DNA from: Dyella flagellata
GTDB taxonomy: Bacteria; Pseudomonadota; Gammaproteobacteria; Xanthomonadales; Rhodanobacteraceae
Direction: 5' to 3'
Assembly: GCF_030160275.1 (NCBI RefSeq)
Contig: NZ_BSOA01000029.1
Span: forward strand, 1-64,000
Length of the DNA stretch: 64,000 nucleotides
The notes under the pieces are model-generated. The model had not been told where the DNA came from. It made no database searches and saw only the letters and a program-made list of their open reading frames with translations. The position numbers and the translations under genes were made by a program. Shown here piece after piece: positions 8,280-17,176 of the stretch; the stretch's first letter is position 1; each line of letters begins with the position of its first letter.

Positions 8280-9605
8280 ATGCGCAAGACCATTATCGCC
8301 ACTGCGGTGGCATGCAGCCTTGTTTGTCTTTTCATAAGCGCTGACGCATTGGGTCAGCAAACCACTTCCGGCGTCGCCCAAGCCAACGCTAACGCGCAGG
8401 ACCAGGCGAACGTGCAGGAACTCGTCCGCCAATTGCAGATGCTGAAAGTGGACTACGCGCAGGAGGTGCGCAAGCTGCGTGCACTGGATATGCAAGTACA
8501 AGCACTGCAGGCGCGCCTGACCGGCAAGACCACGCCCAACCCGATTCCAGCGCAGGTCGCCAGCGCCGAAGCCAGTTCGGGCGCCGTGGAAAACACGCAA
8601 GCGGCTTCGACCACCCAAAGCGCACAGGCCAGCACATCCGCTCAGACACGCAGCGTGCAGGACGTGCTGGAGCAACAGCAAAATGCCGTATTCAATCGCA
8701 AATTCACCTTCGAAAATGACCTTGCGTACAACCATTACGATCGTGCCGAGCTGACCCTCAACGGCTTCCTCGCCTTGAACTCGATCTTCCTCGGCAATAT
8801 CGCGATCGATCGCGTGAACTCCAATTCGCTCACTTACGACATGATTGGGCGCTATGCCATCACGCCGCGGTTGAGCGTAAATCTCGACGTCCCTTATGTC
8901 GGGCGCAACACCGACTACCAGCAGGGTGGCGCCGGCGGCTCCGCGGCCGCGATCGACGAACACAGCTCGACCGGCAAAGGCCTGGGCGACGTCAACTTGT
9001 CGGTCAACTACAAAATCCTGACCGAGACCCCCAGCCGGCCAGACACCGTGCTCACCCTGGGGGTGACGGCGCCAACCGGGCGCGCGCCCTATGGCATCAA
9101 ATGGGTCAACGTGGCACCGAACTCGCAATACGAACAGTTTGCCGTGCCGACCCGGCAACCCACCGGCAACGGCCTATGGCAGGGCACGTTGGGCGCTTCC
9201 TTCGTCAAGACGATGGACCCGGCGATCGTCTTCGGCAACATCGGCTACATCCACTCCTTGTCGCGCAGCTTCAAGGACATCAATACCGACCCGCAAATCG
9301 TCACGCCAGGCAGCGTTCGCCTTGCCGATGTTTACTATTACGGCGCCGGCCTTGCCTTCGCGTTCAACGAACGCAGCAGCCTGAGCCTGTCCTTCAGCGA
9401 TCGCCTCAACGGCAAGGACTCACTGCGCCAGAGTGGCGGCCCGTGGACCAAGATCATCGGCAGCCAGGCGAACGCGGCCAGTTTGAATTTCGGCTTCACC
9501 TACGCGTTGAACACGCATACCACGTTTGTGACAGTGCTCGGCATGGGCATGACGCCGGATGCGCCAAATTTCACCCTGACGTTCAAGGTGCCCTACATGT
9601 TCTGA
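8280..9605 (+). CDS. fapF: FapF-like outer-membrane amyloid export protein
   Basis: This is a 441-residue protein with a signal peptide (residues 1-25, cleavage near ALGQ). An N-terminal coiled coil follows (VQELVRQLQMLKVDYAQEVRKLRALDMQVQALQARL, about residues 42-77), then a Gln/Ala/Thr-rich linker and a beta-strand-rich C-terminal region of about 300 residues ending in the aromatic TLTFKVPYMF typical of outer-membrane barrels. This architecture matches FapF, the trimeric outer-membrane channel that exports Fap subunits, with the coiled coil gating the pore. RBS-like AGGGGAAAG precedes the ATG by about 7 bases. It is the last gene of the operon; a family A palindrome follows. Confidence 0.85.
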   Translation: MRKTIIATAVACSLVCLFISADALGQQTTSGVAQANANAQDQANVQELVRQLQMLKVDYAQEVRKLRALDMQVQALQARLTGKTTPNPIPAQVASAEASSGAVENTQAASTTQSAQASTSAQTRSVQDVLEQQQNAVFNRKFTFENDLAYNHYDRAELTLNGFLALNSIFLGNIAIDRVNSNSLTYDMIGRYAITPRLSVNLDVPYVGRNTDYQQGGAGGSAAAIDEHSSTGKGLGDVNLSVNYKILTETPSRPDTVLTLGVTAPTGRAPYGIKWVNVAPNSQYEQFAVPTRQPTGNGLWQGTLGASFVKTMDPAIVFGNIGYIHSLSRSFKDINTDPQIVTPGSVRLADVYYYGAGLAFAFNERSSLSLSFSDRLNGKDSLRQSGGPWTKIIGSQANAASLNFGFTYALNTHTTFVTVLGMGMTPDAPNFTLTFKVPYMF

Positions 9606-9617
9606 TGCCAACGCCTG

Positions 9618-9693
9618 CGTAGGCTGGGATGCCAATCCCCGCATCGTGATGCCTGCTCGCGTGGCGATGCTGGGATTGGCATCCCAGCCTACG
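9618..9693. repeat. family A palindromic repeat
   Basis: A copy beginning GTAGGCTGGGATG and ending GGCATCCCAGCCTACG lies between the convergent fapF and activator genes. The arms can fold into a long hairpin that would stop transcription from both sides. The left inner arm is partly degraded (AATCCCCGC). Confidence 0.85.
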
Positions 9694-9694
9694 A

Positions 9695-11038
9695 TCAATG
9701 CGTATCTTCAAGCACCAGTTGGTGCTTCTTGCACAGCCGATAGATCGTCACCCGCGACACCTTCAAGCGCCGCGCGCATTCGCTGATATTGAAGCGCGAC
9801 TCGCGCAGGCACGCCATGATCGCGTCACGCTCGGCCGACGTGCGCATCAAGCCCAGGCTGGAATGCCCTCCTTTCGGCGCGACGACATCTTCCAGGTCGA
9901 GATCGGCCACGCTGATCTGGGCGCCCTCCGCCACCACCGCCGCACGCTGCACGCGGTTAAGCAGTTCGCGCACGTTGCCCGGCCAGGAAAAATCGCGTAG
10001 CGCCTTGCGTGCCAACGCACTGAAGGTGCGCGCGTGACAAGCGTGTTGCTTGCGGAAGCTGTCCAGGAAAATCTGCGCCAGTTGCAGCACGTCATCGGCG
10101 CGCTCGCGCAGCGCCGGCATGCGCAGGCGCAACACGTTGAGCCGGTAGTACAGATCTTCGCGGAAACGGCCTTGCGCGACTGCTTTCTCAAGGTCCACGT
10201 GAGTGGCGGCGAGCACACGCACGTCGAGCTTGATCGACTGCGTGGAACCCACGCGCTCCAGGGTGCCTTCCTGCAGCAGGCGCAGCAGGCTGATTTGCGC
10301 ATCGGGTGGCAGGTCGCCCACTTCATCCAGGAACACCGTGCCGCCAGCGGCCGCTTCAAAATGGCCGACGCGGCGGGCATTGGCACCGGTAAAGGCGCCA
10401 CGCTCATGGCCAAACAGCTCCGACTGCACCAGGTTGGCCGGCAATGCACCGCAGTTGATCGCGGCAAATGGCCGATCGCGGCGTTGCGACAATTTGTGCA
10501 GGGCGCGCGCTGCCACTTCCTTGCCGGTGCCTGTTTCACCGGTAATCAGTACCGGCAAATCCACCGGCGCGTATTTGCGCAAGCTCGCCACCACCGCCAT
10601 CATCGCCGGGCTGTTGCCGGTAATGCCCGGCACATCGGCATGCGCCGAGACCTGCGGCGGCGCATCACCCGCCAGCTTGCCCAGCGTCTCGATCAAGCGA
10701 TGCATATCGACGGGGGCGGTGAAGAAATCGATGCTGGCGCGAAGCACGCGCTCCACCTCAGGCGACTGCACGGAAGTGTCGGCCGATAACAAAGCAATCC
10801 ACGGAATGCGCGGATGATCGGCCATCAGCTTGGCCATGCTGCGCAAAGTCTCGGTACCGGCCTGGCGCAGATCCGCCATCGCCACCACTGTGTCCCCTCG
10901 CCGGATGCCTACCCCGCCTCCCTGGGCGCTGGCATCTCCTACACGTGTGTGCCAGCCAGCCTGTGCCAAACGTGCCCGTTCAATACTAGTCGGCTCCCCG
11001 AACCACACCAGACAGCGGATCGACATATCGTTATTCAT
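9695..11038 (-). CDS. sigma-54-dependent transcriptional activator, probable fap regulator
   Basis: This encodes 447 residues. Residues about 1-125 form a receiver-like region without a clear phospho-acceptor pattern. The AAA+ domain follows, with Walker A GETGTGKE, the sigma-54 contact loop GAFTGA, Walker B TVFLDEVGDL and arginine-finger region REDLYYRLNVLRLRMP. The C-terminus is a Fis-type helix-turn-helix (NISECARRLKVSRVTIYRL). The ATG at 11038 follows GGAGGGAGGCG; an upstream TTG is less likely. It converges on the fap operon, which has the only clear sigma-54 promoter I found in the window, so control of that operon is the likely job. It differs from classic NtrC proteins in its degenerate N-terminal domain. 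Confidence 0.88.
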   Translation of the reverse strand: MNNDMSIRCLVWFGEPTSIERARLAQAGWHTRVGDASAQGGGVGIRRGDTVVAMADLRQAGTETLRSMAKLMADHPRIPWIALLSADTSVQSPEVERVLRASIDFFTAPVDMHRLIETLGKLAGDAPPQVSAHADVPGITGNSPAMMAVVASLRKYAPVDLPVLITGETGTGKEVAARALHKLSQRRDRPFAAINCGALPANLVQSELFGHERGAFTGANARRVGHFEAAAGGTVFLDEVGDLPPDAQISLLRLLQEGTLERVGSTQSIKLDVRVLAATHVDLEKAVAQGRFREDLYYRLNVLRLRMPALRERADDVLQLAQIFLDSFRKQHACHARTFSALARKALRDFSWPGNVRELLNRVQRAAVVAEGAQISVADLDLEDVVAPKGGHSSLGLMRTSAERDAIMACLRESRFNISECARRLKVSRVTIYRLCKKHQLVLEDTH

Positions 11039-11202
11039 AGCAACGCCTCCCTCCAAAACCGCTGACCACGGTGCCCGTTACATCCCTTAACAAGCCTTCG
11101 CCCCCGCGTCCGTAGCCAGCATGCGCCCCATAAACCTGGCGCTGTTCACGGAATATACACCCGAAAAACTCGGTTGATCACTGATTACGCAAACAAAATA
11201 CG

Positions 11203-11226
11203 TGCCATCCCTCCCTCGGGATGGCA
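11203..11226. terminator. hairpin downstream of the SDR gene
   Basis: TGCCATCCC and GGGATGGCA form a perfect 9-bp stem around a six-base loop. It sits about 60 bases past the stop of the minus-strand SDR gene and upstream of the activator gene. There is no clear U-run, so a terminator role is tentative and an operator for the activator promoter is possible. Confidence 0.4.
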
Positions 11227-11288
11227 TTAGGTGCCTATCCTACGCACCAGACAGCGGCGGTCTGATGACAGCCTGCTTTTTGAACGTA

Positions 11289-12107
11289 CTAGTTCAGGAA
11301 CAGATCGGGCAGTAACGGCGCGTCGACTTTATACGCGTAGTTGTCGAAATCACGTATCCCCGACTCTCTCAGCACATCCTCGTCGATCGCGAAGCGCCCT
11401 GTGCATTGGCGGGCGGGCTGGGTCAACAGTGCATGGGCCGCATCGGCGACGATCTCGGGGCGGCGGCAATTTTCGGGTTTCACGCCGTCGATCATGGCGA
11501 TAGCTGCCGTGGCAATAACTGTACGCGGCCATAAAGCATTCACGGCGATGCCCAGGGGCGCCAATTCGGCGCTCATGCCCAGAACGCAAAGGCTCATCCC
11601 ATACTTGGCGATGGTGTAGGCCGTATGCGGTGCGAACCATTTGGGATCGAGATTCGGCGGCGGCGCGAGCATCAGCACATGCGGATTGCTCGCCTTCTTC
11701 AAATGCGGCAGACAAGCTTGCGTCACCATGAAGGTACCGCGCGTGTTCACCTGATGCATGAGGTCAAAGCGCTTCATCGGCGTGGCTTCGGTACCGGCCA
11801 GCCAGATCGCGCTGGCATTGTTGACCACGATATCGATGCCGCCGAAGCGCTCCACTGTTTGCTCGACCGCCGTATGCACCTCGTCTTCCTCGCGGATGTC
11901 GACTTTCAACGCCAGCGCCTTGCCGCCGGCGGCTTCCACTTCGGCGGCCGCGGTATGAATGGTCCCGGGCAGCTTGGGATTGGGCACGCCGCTCTTGGCG
12001 GCGATCACGACGTTGGCGCCGTCACGCGCAGCGCGCAGCGCGATGGCAAGACCAATGCCGCGCGAAGCGCCAGTGATGAACAAGGTTTTTCCGGCCAGGT
12101 TGCTCAT
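11289..12107 (-). CDS. short-chain dehydrogenase/reductase (HSDL2-like)
   Basis: This 272-residue Rossmann enzyme has the NAD(P)-binding TGASRGIGLAIA at the N-terminus, NNAS near residue 93, and the catalytic Tyr-Lys pair in AYTIAKYGMS. The usual catalytic Ser position reads MLAPPPNL, so the Ser appears replaced or shifted, as in HSDL2-type proteins. The C-terminal NALWPRTVIATAAI and RRPEIVADAAHALL blocks are also typical of that group. The substrate is unknown; relatives act on fatty-acyl or steroid carbonyls. A start ATG at 12107 lies 7 bases from the stop of the upstream LON-domain gene, so the two are probably cotranscribed. Confidence 0.85.
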   Translation of the reverse strand: MSNLAGKTLFITGASRGIGLAIALRAARDGANVVIAAKSGVPNPKLPGTIHTAAAEVEAAGGKALALKVDIREEDEVHTAVEQTVERFGGIDIVVNNASAIWLAGTEATPMKRFDLMHQVNTRGTFMVTQACLPHLKKASNPHVLMLAPPPNLDPKWFAPHTAYTIAKYGMSLCVLGMSAELAPLGIAVNALWPRTVIATAAIAMIDGVKPENCRRPEIVADAAHALLTQPARQCTGRFAIDEDVLRESGIRDFDNYAYKVDAPLLPDLFLN

Positions 12108-12114
12108 GGGATCC

Positions 12115-12717
12115 TCAAGCTTTCTGAAAGCGCGGCAGGATATCGCGCAACGCAGCCAAGCGCTGCAATGAATCGGTCATTTCCAATAGCTGCTGTTGTT
12201 CCTCGCGCGCCAGCGGCAACAATTCCGCCAAACGAAAGCCAAGCCAGCCGGCTTCGTCGTAAGCCGAGCGTGGCGCATTGCGCCAATGCGGCCCCATGGT
12301 TTCGATCAAGCGCTCAAGGATGGTTTGCAGCAGGGCGAATTCCACCGGCACCTGTTGCGGCTCGTCGTCCGGCCACAATTGCACGTCGCCGCGCAACAAG
12401 CCGTCCGAGCGGGCACGCGTTCGCAATACGCGAAAGCGGCTGCCTCCTTCGGCAGAAATACCGAGCAGCCCGTCCTCGCGATGGCTGAAATCCACGATAC
12501 GCGCCAGCGTGCCGATCGCGGCCGGCTGGGCCGGTGCGCCCACCTCGGCACCTTCCAGGATCAGGCAGACGCCGAAAGCCGCGCCGGTACTCGTGCATTC
12601 GCGCACCAGGTCCAGGTAACGCGGCTCGAAGATGCGCAATTGCAGTTGCCCGCCCGGATACAGCACCGTACCGAGCGGAAACAGAGGGATGTCGATGGAG
12701 GAAAGCTGGGCAGGCAT
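12115..12717 (-). CDS. LON peptidase substrate-binding domain protein
   Basis: This 200-residue protein consists only of the N-terminal domain of Lon (PUA-like). The opening IPLFPLGTVLYPGGQLQLRIFEPRYLDLV is diagnostic. GTLARIVDFSHREDGLLGISAEGGSRFRVL and a helical C-terminus follow. No ATPase or protease domain is present. Such stand-alone proteins are common and uncharacterised; a chaperone-like or substrate-binding role in the cytoplasm is a guess. The frame stays open for 2 kb upstream across the ABC genes, but only this part looks coding. It is divergent from the ABC exporter and upstream of the SDR gene. Confidence 0.88.
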   Translation of the reverse strand: MPAQLSSIDIPLFPLGTVLYPGGQLQLRIFEPRYLDLVRECTSTGAAFGVCLILEGAEVGAPAQPAAIGTLARIVDFSHREDGLLGISAEGGSRFRVLRTRARSDGLLRGDVQLWPDDEPQQVPVEFALLQTILERLIETMGPHWRNAPRSAYDEAGWLGFRLAELLPLAREEQQQLLEMTDSLQRLAALRDILPRFQKA

Positions 12718-12795
12718 GCCGCGCATCTTAACCACTGGACGAGCTTTACAGAGCAAGGCACAGTGCGCCCATCGATACCAGGGAATCGTGCACGG

Positions 12796-13725
12796 ATGTC
12801 CGCCACCCCGCTTGCCACCACCGCAGCTCATCCCATGTCGGCCTCGCAATCCCTGCCTGCGGTCTTGCAAGTCCGGGGCCTGGAGAAATCCTTCAAGCAG
12901 CGCCACGTGCTCAAGTCGCTGGACTGGAGCGTGCCGAGCGGGCGCGTGATCGGCCTGCTGGGTCGCAACGGAGCCGGCAAAACCACCCTGTTGCGCTGCT
13001 TGCTGGGCTTGTCGCCGATCGACGGCGGCAGCATCGAGCTGTTCGGCGAGCCAATGCTGGAGCCCGGCGGGGAACGCATGCACCGCATCGGCTTCGTGCC
13101 ACAGACCTTCGACCTGTTTCCGTGGATGAGGGTGCGTGCCTATCTCGACTTCACCGCCGCCTTCTATGCGCGCTGGGACCACGAACGGGTACAACGCCTG
13201 CTGGCGAACTGGGAGCTGGACGTCAAGCAGAAAATCGGCGAACTCTCGCAAGGCCAACGCCAGAAACTGGCGATCGTGCGCGCGATCGCGCCCGATCCGG
13301 ATCTGCTGGTGCTGGATGAACCCGTGGCCAGCCTCGATCCCCAGGCGCGCCGCGCCTTCATGAGCGAGCTGCTTACGCTGATGCGTGCGCCAGGCAAGAC
13401 GGTGATCTTTTCCACCCATATCACCGCCGACCTGGAACGCGCCGATGCCGACATTGCCCTGCTGCGTGACGGCCGCATCCAGTTCACCCGGCCGCTGGCC
13501 GAATTGCGCGAGCGATTCAAACGCGTGGTACTGGCGCGCCCGGAAGGGTGGACGCAGGCGCCCATAGTGGCCGGCAGCCTGAAGTCGCACCTGCAGGACA
13601 GCCAGGCGATCCTGCTGGTTGAAGACCCCAGCCTGGACAGCCTGCATGCACTTGCCGCGCGCGAAAACGCCAGCTTGCACGTCGAGACGCCCACGCTGGA
13701 AGACCTGTTCGTGGAGCTGGCATGA
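12796..13725 (+). CDS. ABC transporter ATP-binding protein
   Basis: This is a 309-residue ATPase (296 if the ATG at 12835 is used). Walker A GRNGAGKT, Q-loop FVPQTF, signature LSQGQRQ, Walker B LLVLDEP, D-loop SLDP and switch His in FSTHI are all intact. The extra C-terminal 80 residues resemble the regulatory tail of drug- and bacitracin-type exporters (CcmA/NatA group). It pairs with the membrane protein gene that overlaps it by four bases (ATGA), forming a two-gene exporter. The substrate cannot be read from the sequence. Confidence 0.9.
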   Translation: MSATPLATTAAHPMSASQSLPAVLQVRGLEKSFKQRHVLKSLDWSVPSGRVIGLLGRNGAGKTTLLRCLLGLSPIDGGSIELFGEPMLEPGGERMHRIGFVPQTFDLFPWMRVRAYLDFTAAFYARWDHERVQRLLANWELDVKQKIGELSQGQRQKLAIVRAIAPDPDLLVLDEPVASLDPQARRAFMSELLTLMRAPGKTVIFSTHITADLERADADIALLRDGRIQFTRPLAELRERFKRVVLARPEGWTQAPIVAGSLKSHLQDSQAILLVEDPSLDSLHALAARENASLHVETPTLEDLFVELA

Positions 13726-15137
13726 ACGCAGCGTGGCAGCTCTGGCTGCAACTGTTCCGGCGCACGCCGCTACTGGTCGTGCTGGCCAATCTGCTACGTG
13801 CCGCCGCGCTGTATTTCGCTGTTCGATGGCTGCTCGGCAGCGATGAATTCCTGGTCGTCGCCGCCTCCCTGTATGGCGTAGCGACCTGGATGTGGCACAC
13901 CGGCCAGGGGTACAACTTGCGCGGCGTGTGCACGGCGGAAAGCTTTCTGCTGCCGAATTTTCGCCGACGCTTGCTGGAATACGCAGCGATCGATCTCGCC
14001 ATGTGGGTGCTATTGCCGCTGGTCGTAGCCGCCGTGGGACGTGTACCGCACCTTCTGCTGGTTGGCGGCGGGTTGCTGCTGATCGCCGCGACCGGCCTGA
14101 TGATGGGCAGCAACCCACGCAGCAGCGCGTTCATCTGGCCCATCTTCGTTGTCCTCGGCTGGATGCCTTCATTCATGGCCGACTTGCTCAAGGACGCCCT
14201 CCATTCGCCATTCACGCCGTGGCTGCTGCTGGCGATCGTGGCATTGCTGTTGAGATTCAGCGTTGCGCCGCTGTTGCGGATCGTAGATCGGGAAGCAGAC
14301 GCATCGCCGCTGGAAAGCACCAGCCTGGGGCGCATGCAAACCCGTGGCGCACCCGGCGAGCCGCGGCGCATGGGCGCATTTGGCAAGCGCATCACCGCGC
14401 TGTATGAGCAGCTTGCGGAACGAGCGATGCGCCGCGCGCTTACCACCTACCGGCGCAACCCCAGCTTTCAGCAGCGCATGATCCTGGTGCGGCGATTGCT
14501 GCTGCCGAACGACAACCCGGAAGCAATCGGACTGCGCATTGTGCTGGTTTCGGCAATCGTCTGCTTCTACTTCGTCGCGATCATGCACCGCCAGCATTTC
14601 AACCCAGTGGTGATTGGCGCCTACGCCATCATGCTCAGCATCTCGCGCTTCCCACAATTGAACGTCGGCATGACGCGCATGCGGCCGAACATGGCCGACC
14701 TGTACCTCACGCTCGCACCGGAAACCCGCACCGAATACCAGCAGACCATCTCGGACGCGCTGCTCGTGCTGGTGCCGATCAGTCTGCTCACCGCCTTGGT
14801 GTACACCGCCCTCGGCGCCTGGCTGGTGCACGTTCCAGATCCCTTGCGCATGCTGTTCGTGGCGACGATCGTTTCGCTGGCGGCCAGCCTGGCCGCACTC
14901 GCGTTGCACCTTATCGGCCCGGAGGGCACCACCGGCCGCACCATCGTCAATCTGGTCGTGCTGTTCGGCACCATGGCCGTGTATTGGGGTGGCTATTGGC
15001 TGGTGGGCGCCCTGGGCTATGGATGGGGCGGCGGCCTGCTTGCACTGCTAGCGCTTGGCTTCGGTGCGGGCGTGTGGTTCGCAGCTCAGCGTGAATATGT
15101 CTCGCGCTCTCCGCGCTTCGATGCACCCATTACATGA
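13722..15137 (+). CDS. ABC transporter permease of the upstream ATPase
   Basis: This is a 471-residue integral membrane protein with about ten hydrophobic segments. They fall in two blocks (roughly residues 15-190 and 270-455) around a basic cytoplasmic stretch. No soluble domain and no signal peptide are present. The start codon overlaps the stop of the ATPase gene, so the products surely work together as an inner-membrane exporter. I do not recognise the permease subfamily and infer export rather than import because no binding protein is present. Positions 15138-15343 after it hold no gene I can support. Confidence 0.8.
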   Translation: MNAAWQLWLQLFRRTPLLVVLANLLRAAALYFAVRWLLGSDEFLVVAASLYGVATWMWHTGQGYNLRGVCTAESFLLPNFRRRLLEYAAIDLAMWVLLPLVVAAVGRVPHLLLVGGGLLLIAATGLMMGSNPRSSAFIWPIFVVLGWMPSFMADLLKDALHSPFTPWLLLAIVALLLRFSVAPLLRIVDREADASPLESTSLGRMQTRGAPGEPRRMGAFGKRITALYEQLAERAMRRALTTYRRNPSFQQRMILVRRLLLPNDNPEAIGLRIVLVSAIVCFYFVAIMHRQHFNPVVIGAYAIMLSISRFPQLNVGMTRMRPNMADLYLTLAPETRTEYQQTISDALLVLVPISLLTALVYTALGAWLVHVPDPLRMLFVATIVSLAASLAALALHLIGPEGTTGRTIVNLVVLFGTMAVYWGGYWLVGALGYGWGGGLLALLALGFGAGVWFAAQREYVSRSPRFDAPIT

Positions 15138-15343
15138 AGCGCATCGAAGATGGCCTGCCAATGACATGATGCTCGACCATGTTCGTGGACGTGGCTGATT
15201 CAGCAAGCGCATTTTTACATTCGCCACGCTGGCCAATCTGCGAAAGCCGCGATCGGGTCAAGTTGAGTGCCGGCGGGTGTCACAATATGCCGTGCGCCAT
15301 GAGTCTCGCACGAAACACTCGGCTTACCTGTGAGGTCATAACG

Positions 15344-16039
15344 TCAGCGCTCATTATAGGTAGCACGAAGCACACATTCGTAATCGACAATTGGCATCAG
15401 GCCCATACTCTTGCGTCGGGCCGCGAGCTCACTGGAATCCCGAATCGGGTCGGGCGCGAATTTGCCGCCCTCACGATGGAACTGCGTTCCATAAGTCTGC
15501 GGTTCGCCTCGATTGATCTGCACCCTGTCTATTAGCAGCGCTATCTCGTTCAACGGCAGTCCCCTAGAGTCAGAGAACAACGCAGTGAGCACCTTTTGCT
15601 GAAGCAATGGATCGTGATCGGCATGCTGCACCAACATCCAGAACGCCTCCATCCCCTTGTCGCCGATCATGTGGGGAGTTGGAATGCCGTGATCCTTCAC
15701 GATTTGCCGCAACTTTGCGAGATTTCCAGCGTCAACCTTGTTGACCTCCTCAAGTGCAGCAGAGCCTTCACTCGCTAGCACTTTCGGCGAGATGTTTCGG
15801 ACCGCCTGATCATCCTCAGCCATCTTCATTATCTCGCCCCGTAAGGTAGGCGCTGTGATGGTCGATGGATCCACTGTTGGCAGGTGGTCATGAATGCGAT
15901 TGCGCTCCCAGGCCACCACACCAGGGCAGGCTTCTCGTACGCGATCGTGCTGAGCATTTGCGTCGTCGGCGATTGCGAAGCTCCCCAACATCAAGCTACC
16001 CAATGTAAGTAATGAAATGATCGTCGTCCTTGCGCGCAT
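15344..16039 (-). CDS. secreted DUF6624-type protein at the end of the RiPP operon
   Basis: This is a 231-residue protein with a signal peptide (ISLLTLGSLMLGSFAIADDANA). The C-terminal half carries the DUF6624 pattern: DAGNLAKLRQIVKDHGIPT, MIGDKGMEAFWMLVQHADHDPLLQQK and the end block YGTQFHREGG. The family has no proven activity; conserved His and Gln residues suggest an enzyme or binding site in the periplasm. The start is set at ATG 16039, 6 bases after GGGAGCAGG, which makes it overlap the ATP-grasp gene by 44 bases; a start at 16057 is possible. An immunity or processing role in the cluster is only a guess. Confidence 0.75.
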   Translation of the reverse strand: MRARTTIISLLTLGSLMLGSFAIADDANAQHDRVREACPGVVAWERNRIHDHLPTVDPSTITAPTLRGEIMKMAEDDQAVRNISPKVLASEGSAALEEVNKVDAGNLAKLRQIVKDHGIPTPHMIGDKGMEAFWMLVQHADHDPLLQQKVLTALFSDSRGLPLNEIALLIDRVQINRGEPQTYGTQFHREGGKFAPDPIRDSSELAARRKSMGLMPIVDYECVLRATYNER

Positions 16040-17093
16040 ATACCTGCTCCCATTCATAGAAGTCGTCGGAACGCTCGAACGCACGCATCGTCAACTTGGA
16101 CCGCCACGTGTCATTCAGCGCAAAGTCTCGCCGCCCCTGCGCCAGCAGACTGCAGAAGGCATGCAAAATGGGATACTCGGGAATCAGATCCTCAATGAAG
16201 AGGAACTGACCTCCTGGATTGACTTCCAAGAAATAGATCTCGTCGAGCTTTGATACTGCGAGGTCAATGCATCCATATTCAAGGTTCAGGCGGCGCATGA
16301 GGCGCAATGCGCTTTGCTCTACTTGTGGACCAAGCTTACATGGCGCAACTTTGCAATGGGCCTTGCCAAGTTCGGATCGCCAGTCCAGGAACGCATCACC
16401 ATCATCCGAAAAAATTTTCGCCGGAAATAGCTTGTCTCCAACAACCGTCAATCTGACCTCGTACGATTTGTCGACACGCTCCTGATAAATGGCGGGCGCA
16501 ATTTCAACCGATCGCGGATCGATGTCCATCAGTTCGCCAACCTCGCTGGTACCGACTACTCGCAACTGGCTATGGTCGCGCCTCATGAAATAGTGCGGAG
16601 CGAAATGCTTTACTATGCTGCGAGTTCCTGTGACAAATGATCGCACCGCATCAAATTGATTGGTGATGAGTGTTTTCGGAACGCGGAATCCTACGTCTCT
16701 TGCGACCTGAAGCTGATGGACCTTGCTCAGCGCTACTTTCGATGGCGATCCACATACAGTGAATTTGGATATCTTCTCCAAGAATGCGCAAAGCACGCGA
16801 TCAGCCTCGTAAAGTTCCCGCTTGAGGAACTTATGCGCCTCCGGGGTCACATTCGCAAACTCCTTGTAAGGAATCTGTCGGCGAAACCACAGGGAGTGAA
16901 GCGTTTCGACCTGATGCCCATTAAGTGCCAGGCTCGAGCGACCCCCATCAATGGCTAAGTGCATGTGCCCGTCATCGATGGACAGGCCGTCCCAAAGCAA
17001 AGGACTACGGCCTAGTTGTTTTAGCGCCCACATGACGGCGATGGCATGGTAGTCGGTCTTCGTCCCTACGATCAGATCGGTCACGGGCGACAT
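15996..17093 (-). CDS. MvdD-like ATP-grasp ligase (graspetide-type RiPP maturase)
   Basis: This encodes 365 residues with an ATP-grasp fold. An N-terminal LIVGTKTDYHAIAVMWALKQLG pre-domain is followed by SKVHQLQVARDVGFRVPKTLITN, YQERVDKSYEVRLTVVGDKLFPAKI, DWR and the metal/ATP-binding CIDLAVSKLDEIYFLEVNPGGQFLFIE. These blocks match the ligases that make side-chain ester or amide rings in microviridin-type graspetides. The start is ATG 17093 behind GAGGAT; others exist at 17102, 17120 and TTG 17144. It lies 83 bases downstream of the small precursor gene, beyond a stable hairpin. The substrate is presumably the acidic and Thr-rich tail of that precursor. There is only one ligase, unlike microviridin loci, which have two. 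Confidence 0.82.
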   Translation of the reverse strand: MSPVTDLIVGTKTDYHAIAVMWALKQLGRSPLLWDGLSIDDGHMHLAIDGGRSSLALNGHQVETLHSLWFRRQIPYKEFANVTPEAHKFLKRELYEADRVLCAFLEKISKFTVCGSPSKVALSKVHQLQVARDVGFRVPKTLITNQFDAVRSFVTGTRSIVKHFAPHYFMRRDHSQLRVVGTSEVGELMDIDPRSVEIAPAIYQERVDKSYEVRLTVVGDKLFPAKIFSDDGDAFLDWRSELGKAHCKVAPCKLGPQVEQSALRLMRRLNLEYGCIDLAVSKLDEIYFLEVNPGGQFLFIEDLIPEYPILHAFCSLLAQGRRDFALNDTWRSKLTMRAFERSDDFYEWEQVYARKDDDHFITYIG

Positions 17094-17136
17094 AGCATGC
17101 ATCCTCGCTGCCAGAGACATGAAAGGCCATTCAAGA

Positions 17137-17164
17137 GGGCCCAAGACGATCGTGCCTTGGGCCC
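17137..17164 (-). terminator. attenuator-like hairpin between precursor and ATP-grasp ligase
   Basis: GGGCCCAAG and CTTGGGCCC form a perfect 9-bp, GC-rich stem around a ten-base loop, 12 bases after the precursor stop. No long U-run follows (TCTTGAAT), so partial termination or mRNA-end protection is more likely than full termination. This would yield more precursor than ligase. Confidence 0.65.
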
Positions 17165-17176
17165 CTATTCAGTCAC

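Noticed and set aside
7524-9158. 544-codon minus-strand frame across fapE and fapF
   Set aside because: Antisense to clear secreted-protein genes with signal peptides and correct spacing; composition is not protein-like.
12718-14118. Long minus-strand open frame continuing upstream of the LON-domain gene
   Set aside because: It runs antisense to the ABC exporter genes, whose motifs are unmistakable; the minus-strand translation has no family features. High GC content produces such shadows.
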